Assembly: GCF_009755885.1 (NCBI RefSeq)
Contig: NZ_VYIX01000003.1
Coordinates: forward strand, 43,507 to 107,506
Length of the DNA: 64,000 bases
Origin: Brachyspira sp. SAP_772
GTDB taxonomy: Bacteria > Spirochaetota > Brachyspiria > Brachyspirales > Brachyspiraceae
Reading direction: 5' to 3'
Both the position numbers and the translations under genes were made by a program. The notes under the pieces are model-generated. The model was not told the origin of the DNA. It ran no database searches and was given only the letters and a program-made list of their open reading frames with translations. Positions 61,279 through 64,000 of the stretch are shown here, piece by piece (position 1 is the stretch's first letter; the number at the start of each line of letters is the position of its first letter).

Positions 61279-62299
61279 TAATATTGCTAAGTGGATATAT
61301 AAAAAAGGCTTAGAAGATAATATTATTTTATATTCTAAAGTATCCATATATAGAAATATAGACAATATTAGATTCTATAATCATATAGATAAAGATGATA
61401 TAGAAAAAATCGACAGCATTCTAACAAAAGAAATAGAAGAACTTAAAATCTTAGATATTCATCTTGAAAAAATAAAGTTAAGAGAGATTGCTCCATTAGA
61501 AATTAAGCTTTTAAAAGAAAATCTTACAATACCAAATAAAAGAAATCTCCTAAATGCTTCGCTTTATATGGATGAAGACGAGGAAACATCTATTTTAATA
61601 AATTCTAATGAACATTGCGAAATACAAACTATAGCTAGAGGCTTAGAAATAGAAGAATGTTTTAATAGAGCTTATAAAATAGAAAGCATATTAGATAAAA
61701 AAATAGATTTTGCTTTTAATAAAAAATTTGGATATTTAACTAGCTCTCCAGAAAAAATAGGCATTGCAATGAATCTCACAGTATCTATGGCAATACCAGC
61801 TTTAATATGGAAAACCCCAGATAATATAGAATATTTTATTAATAAGGCATCAAAAAAAGGTTTTGACATATCAATTAGAGCAGGAAGAACAATGCCTGTA
61901 CTTAATATAACAAATAAAACTATGATGGGGCTTTCAGAAAAAGATGTTTTAGATAATATGCTTGAAATCGTAAATTATATTTTAGACAAAGAAAAAAAGA
62001 TGCGTTCAAAAATAAAAAATATAGATAGACTCAATATAGAAGATAAAGTTTATAGGAGCAGAGCTATATTATCGAATGCTAGGGTTATGAATTATATGGA
62101 GTTTATAAAGCATAATTTATGGCTTAGAGTTGGTTTAGATTGCAATATTATTGATGATATAGATTTAGATACTTTATCTTATATGATATTTATCTCTAAA
62201 AATAATCATTTAAAATCAATGTTTAGCAACAAAAAAAAGTATAAAAAAGTTTATGAGATGAGGGCTGCTGCATTAAGAAATATAATGAATCAACAATAA
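61265..62299 (+). CDS. McsB-like ATP:guanido phosphotransferase homologue, apparently catalytically dead
   Basis: A 344-residue full-length homologue of McsB, the protein-arginine kinase. The whole fold can be followed, but the catalytic motifs are lost. In place of SSRxRLARN it has YSKVSIYRN; in place of NEEDHxRIQ (catalytic Glu pair and phosphate-binding Arg) it has NSNEHCEIQ; in place of TSCPTNxGTGxRAS it has TSSPEKIGIAMNLT; and the RGxxGEGS loop is cut to IRAGRTMPV. The structural stretches GYLTS..., MxxIPAL, NITNKTMMGLSEKDVLDN and DKVYRSRAILSNARVM remain. It overlaps mcsA by 14 bases, so translation is coupled; a GTG at 61253 could serve as an alternative start. Probably a pseudokinase partner of McsA, by inference. 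Confidence 0.85.
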   Translation: MFTDNNIAKWIYKKGLEDNIILYSKVSIYRNIDNIRFYNHIDKDDIEKIDSILTKEIEELKILDIHLEKIKLREIAPLEIKLLKENLTIPNKRNLLNASLYMDEDEETSILINSNEHCEIQTIARGLEIEECFNRAYKIESILDKKIDFAFNKKFGYLTSSPEKIGIAMNLTVSMAIPALIWKTPDNIEYFINKASKKGFDISIRAGRTMPVLNITNKTMMGLSEKDVLDNMLEIVNYILDKEKKMRSKIKNIDRLNIEDKVYRSRAILSNARVMNYMEFIKHNLWLRVGLDCNIIDDIDLDTLSYMIFISKNNHLKSMFSNKKKYKKVYEMRAAALRNIMNQQ

Positions 62300-62301
62300 A
62301 A

Positions 62302-62712
62302 TTATTTCATTAATAATTTTATCATATCTAATATATTAAAAGATTTATTTTTATTAGAAAGATTAATAGGAAGAAGAGAAAATAGTTTTAATTTACCATT
62401 AATAACATGTATTTTAAATACTGATTTTTTTAAGTTAATAAAATCTGATATTAAATTTGAAACTTCTTTATTATAAAAAATAACATTAATATTAATATTC
62501 GATGATGAGTGAGATTTAATAGCTATATTCTCCGAAACACAATAAGCAAACTTTTCATTTCTGCTATTAATAAGATTAAACTCAACATCTTCTAAAATCA
62601 TTTTTATTGGTGCATTATTTTTTATGTTGATAATAACATTTACATTTGTAGCATCCCATTCAAATTTTTCTAATTCAATTCCAGCCAAATTATAATCTAT
62701 AGGTACTTTCAA
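62302..62712 (-). CDS. Hypothetical protein
   Basis: A 136-residue protein with no family I recognise. The frame opens at 62721 with GTG, but AAGGAG directly touches that codon; the TTG at 62712 has an eight-base spacing and gives MKVPIDYNLAG, so it is preferred. The sequence alternates beta-like segments (WDATNVNVIINIKNNAPIKMILEDVEFNLI, SSNININVIFYN) suggesting an all-beta fold such as an immunoglobulin-like or LEA-type domain; this is weak. No signal peptide is present. It is convergent with the mcsB-like gene and follows the flavoprotein gene after a terminator. Confidence 0.65.
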   Translation of the reverse strand: MKVPIDYNLAGIELEKFEWDATNVNVIINIKNNAPIKMILEDVEFNLINSRNEKFAYCVSENIAIKSHSSSNININVIFYNKEVSNLISDFINLKKSVFKIHVINGKLKLFSLLPINLSNKNKSFNILDMIKLLMK

Positions 62713-62737
62713 AATATACACTCCTTAAAAATTAAAA

Positions 62738-62772
62738 AAAGAGCTATAACCTTTATAAAGATTATAACTCTT
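62738..62772 (-). terminator. Rho-independent terminator
   Basis: AGAGCTATAACCTTT / AAAGATTATAACTCT imperfect stem with flanking A-run (62734-62740), beyond the flavoprotein gene ending 62801. Confidence 0.65.
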
Positions 62773-62800
62773 ATATTCTTAATAAATACTTAAAATGCCA

Positions 62801-63628
62801 TTAATTAGCCAATTTTAAATTACATTCATGCTCTTCTTTTTTATACATAGCCTGTCTTTTCATAAGCAAGTCAAAATCAACCAAATGACCATCAAATTCA
62901 GGACCCTCAACGCAAGCAAATTTAGTTTGAGTACCAACTAATACTCTGCAGCAACCGCACATACCAGTACCATCAATCATAATAGGGTTCAAACTAACAG
63001 TAGTAGGGAGATTGTATTCTTTAGTAAGCTTACAAACAAATTTCATCATAATAGCAGGACCAATAGCTATAACTTCAGAAATTTTTTCACCCCTATCATA
63101 TATCTTTTTAATCATATCTGTAACTAAGCCCTTTTCACCATAGCTGCCATTATCAGTACAAATTAATAGTTCATCAGATACTTTTCTCATCATATCTTCC
63201 ATAATGAGAAGCGATTTATCTCTAGCACCTAATATAGATATCACTTTATTACCAGCATTATGATGGGCTTGTACTATAGGATGTAAAGGAGCTATACCAA
63301 CACCACCTCCAACACCAAGTATAATACCATCTTGCTTTTCGATATGAGTAGGCTGTCCTAATGGCCCAATAACGTCCATTATTTCATCACCAACTTTAAG
63401 TCCCATCAATTTAGTTGTAGAATAACCAATGCTTTGAGTTACTATAGTAATTGTTCCCGCTTCAGGGTCAGCATCAGCTATAGTAAGAGGTACTCTCTCC
63501 CCTAACTCATCTAATCTAAAAATAATAAAATTACCTGCTTTACGATGTTTAGCTATATCTGGAGCTACAACTTTCATCATAAAAACCTTATCTGACCATT
63601 GTTCTTTGGCAACAATTTTATAGCCCAT
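62801..63628 (-). CDS. Ferredoxin-NADP+ reductase-like flavoprotein subunit (NfnA/SudB type)
   Basis: A 275-residue FAD and iron-sulfur protein of the ferredoxin-NADP reductase superfamily, homologous to NfnA (electron-bifurcating transhydrogenase), SudB and the PyrK-like subunit. The FAD-binding part has ERVPLTIADADPEAGTITIV near 48-68, the NAD-binding part has LGVGGGVGIAPLHPIVQ near 103-120, and the C-terminal 2Fe-2S ligands are in DGTGMCGCCRV and FACVEGPEFDGHLVDFD near 218-250. AAAGGAG precedes the ATG. The usual NfnB/GltA partner is not within the window; rplS lies upstream. In an anaerobe it would balance NADPH and reduced ferredoxin. Confidence 0.88.
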   Translation of the reverse strand: MGYKIVAKEQWSDKVFMMKVVAPDIAKHRKAGNFIIFRLDELGERVPLTIADADPEAGTITIVTQSIGYSTTKLMGLKVGDEIMDVIGPLGQPTHIEKQDGIILGVGGGVGIAPLHPIVQAHHNAGNKVISILGARDKSLLIMEDMMRKVSDELLICTDNGSYGEKGLVTDMIKKIYDRGEKISEVIAIGPAIMMKFVCKLTKEYNLPTTVSLNPIMIDGTGMCGCCRVLVGTQTKFACVEGPEFDGHLVDFDLLMKRQAMYKKEEHECNLKLAN

Positions 63629-63669
63629 AGAGATTTCTCCTTTTAAAAATATAAAAATTATTTTAAAAA

Positions 63670-64000
63670 TTAATTATTTTCTGTTGTTGTGGTTGTTTCT
63701 TCTGCTGCTGATTCTTCTTTAGAAGCTTCTTCAGACTTTAATAAATCTGAATGCTTAGGGATTTTAACACCAAGTCTTTCTACCAAGCGAGCTTTTTTAC
63801 CTACTTTATCTCTTAAATAATAAAGTTTAGCTCTTCTTACTTTAGCTTTTCTTATAATATCAATATGATCTATTCTAGGAGAGTTTACTAAAAATATCCT
63901 CTCAACACCAACACCATAAGATATCTTTCTAACTATAAAACTTTTATTAATACCTTTACCACGCATTGAGATAACTACACCTTCAAATGCTTGTAATCTT
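63670..64000 (-). CDS. rplS: 50S ribosomal protein L19, 5' end outside window
   Basis: L19 lies at the subunit interface of the ribosome. The visible 110 codons carry [72 protein letters not shown], the complete core of the family. Another reading might start at the internal ATG 63966, but the L-Q-A-F-E-G-V-V-I stretch upstream is part of every L19, so the gene clearly continues beyond the window end. An acidic C-terminal extension ([18 protein letters not shown]) follows the usual end of the protein. Usually near trmD and rimM. Confidence 0.96.
   Translation of the reverse strand, partial: RLQAFEGVVISMRGKGINKSFIVRKISYGVGVERIFLVNSPRIDHIDIIRKAKVRRAKLYYLRDKVGKKARLVERLGVKIPKHSDLLKSEEASKEESAAEETTTTTENN

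Noticed and set aside
1..64000. CRISPR array, prophage, insertion sequence or rRNA
   Set aside because: No regularly spaced direct repeats with unique spacers, no cas, integrase, transposase or structural phage genes and no rRNA-like conserved stretches were seen.

Overview
The window is a piece of a very AT-rich bacterial chromosome. The gene content and style point to the anaerobic spirochete genus Brachyspira: a spirochete-type FlbB flagellar collar protein, an mglBAC sugar-uptake operon with a lipoprotein binding protein, many small Cys-anchored lipoproteins, and AT-rich spacers broken by short GC-rich repeat islands. The assignment is from memory of gene families; species cannot be resolved. 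I see no rRNA, CRISPR array, prophage, transposase or integrase.

Layout. 1-12.1 kb: gatB (cut by the window edge), a tRNA-Thr(CGU), thiL, a glycosyltransferase, pepT, an outer-membrane-like protein, an adenine DNA methyltransferase paired with a PP-loop tRNA-thiolation-like enzyme, a membrane Zn peptidase and mnmG. 12.5-19.6 kb: small hypothetical genes, a TPR protein, DUF1232 and DUF438/hemerythrin-like proteins, a YcxB-like protein, a ferritin-like/VIT1 fusion, an M20 amidohydrolase, flbB and an acetate permease. 19.7-27.8 kb: envelope block with mrdA-rodA plus an RsbU-like phosphatase, ctpA, an N-acetylmuramoyl-alanine amidase and a ROK glucokinase.

28.0-37.8 kb is the most unusual stretch: a tight five-gene, same-strand cluster with its own good promoter. 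It encodes a 1315-residue UPF1/DNA2-like helicase with a huge coiled-coil insertion, two proteins of unknown family (one with a polyacidic tract, one coiled coil), a ClpB-like unfoldase with a degenerate first AAA module, and a small NrdG/PflA-type radical-SAM activase with no glycyl-radical partner nearby. I recognise no named system in it and propose it as the candidate undescribed system.

37.8-52.2 kb: a double glycosyltransferase, split chromate transporter, lipoproteins, an OppA-like binding protein, malic enzyme, metY-metX, a CsgG/FlgT-like envelope pair and two lipoprotein methionine sulfoxide reductases (MsrB, MsrA). metY has a clear transcription-attenuation leader: a 21-codon peptide with Met-Leu-Cys-Leu-Met, followed by mutually exclusive antiterminator and terminator hairpins. 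52.2-64 kb: mglBAC, small ORFs, rluD-like, lspA, coaD (apparently leaderless), miaB, mcsA with an mcsB homologue that has lost its catalytic residues, an NfnA/SudB-type flavoprotein, and rplS running off the end.

A family of GC-rich dispersed intergenic repeats occurs in at least three and probably four spacers (near 9.1, 12.2, 46.8 and 52.4 kb). Several start codons were moved from the longest ORF to the codon with a properly spaced Shine-Dalgarno sequence; these are stated in the entries.
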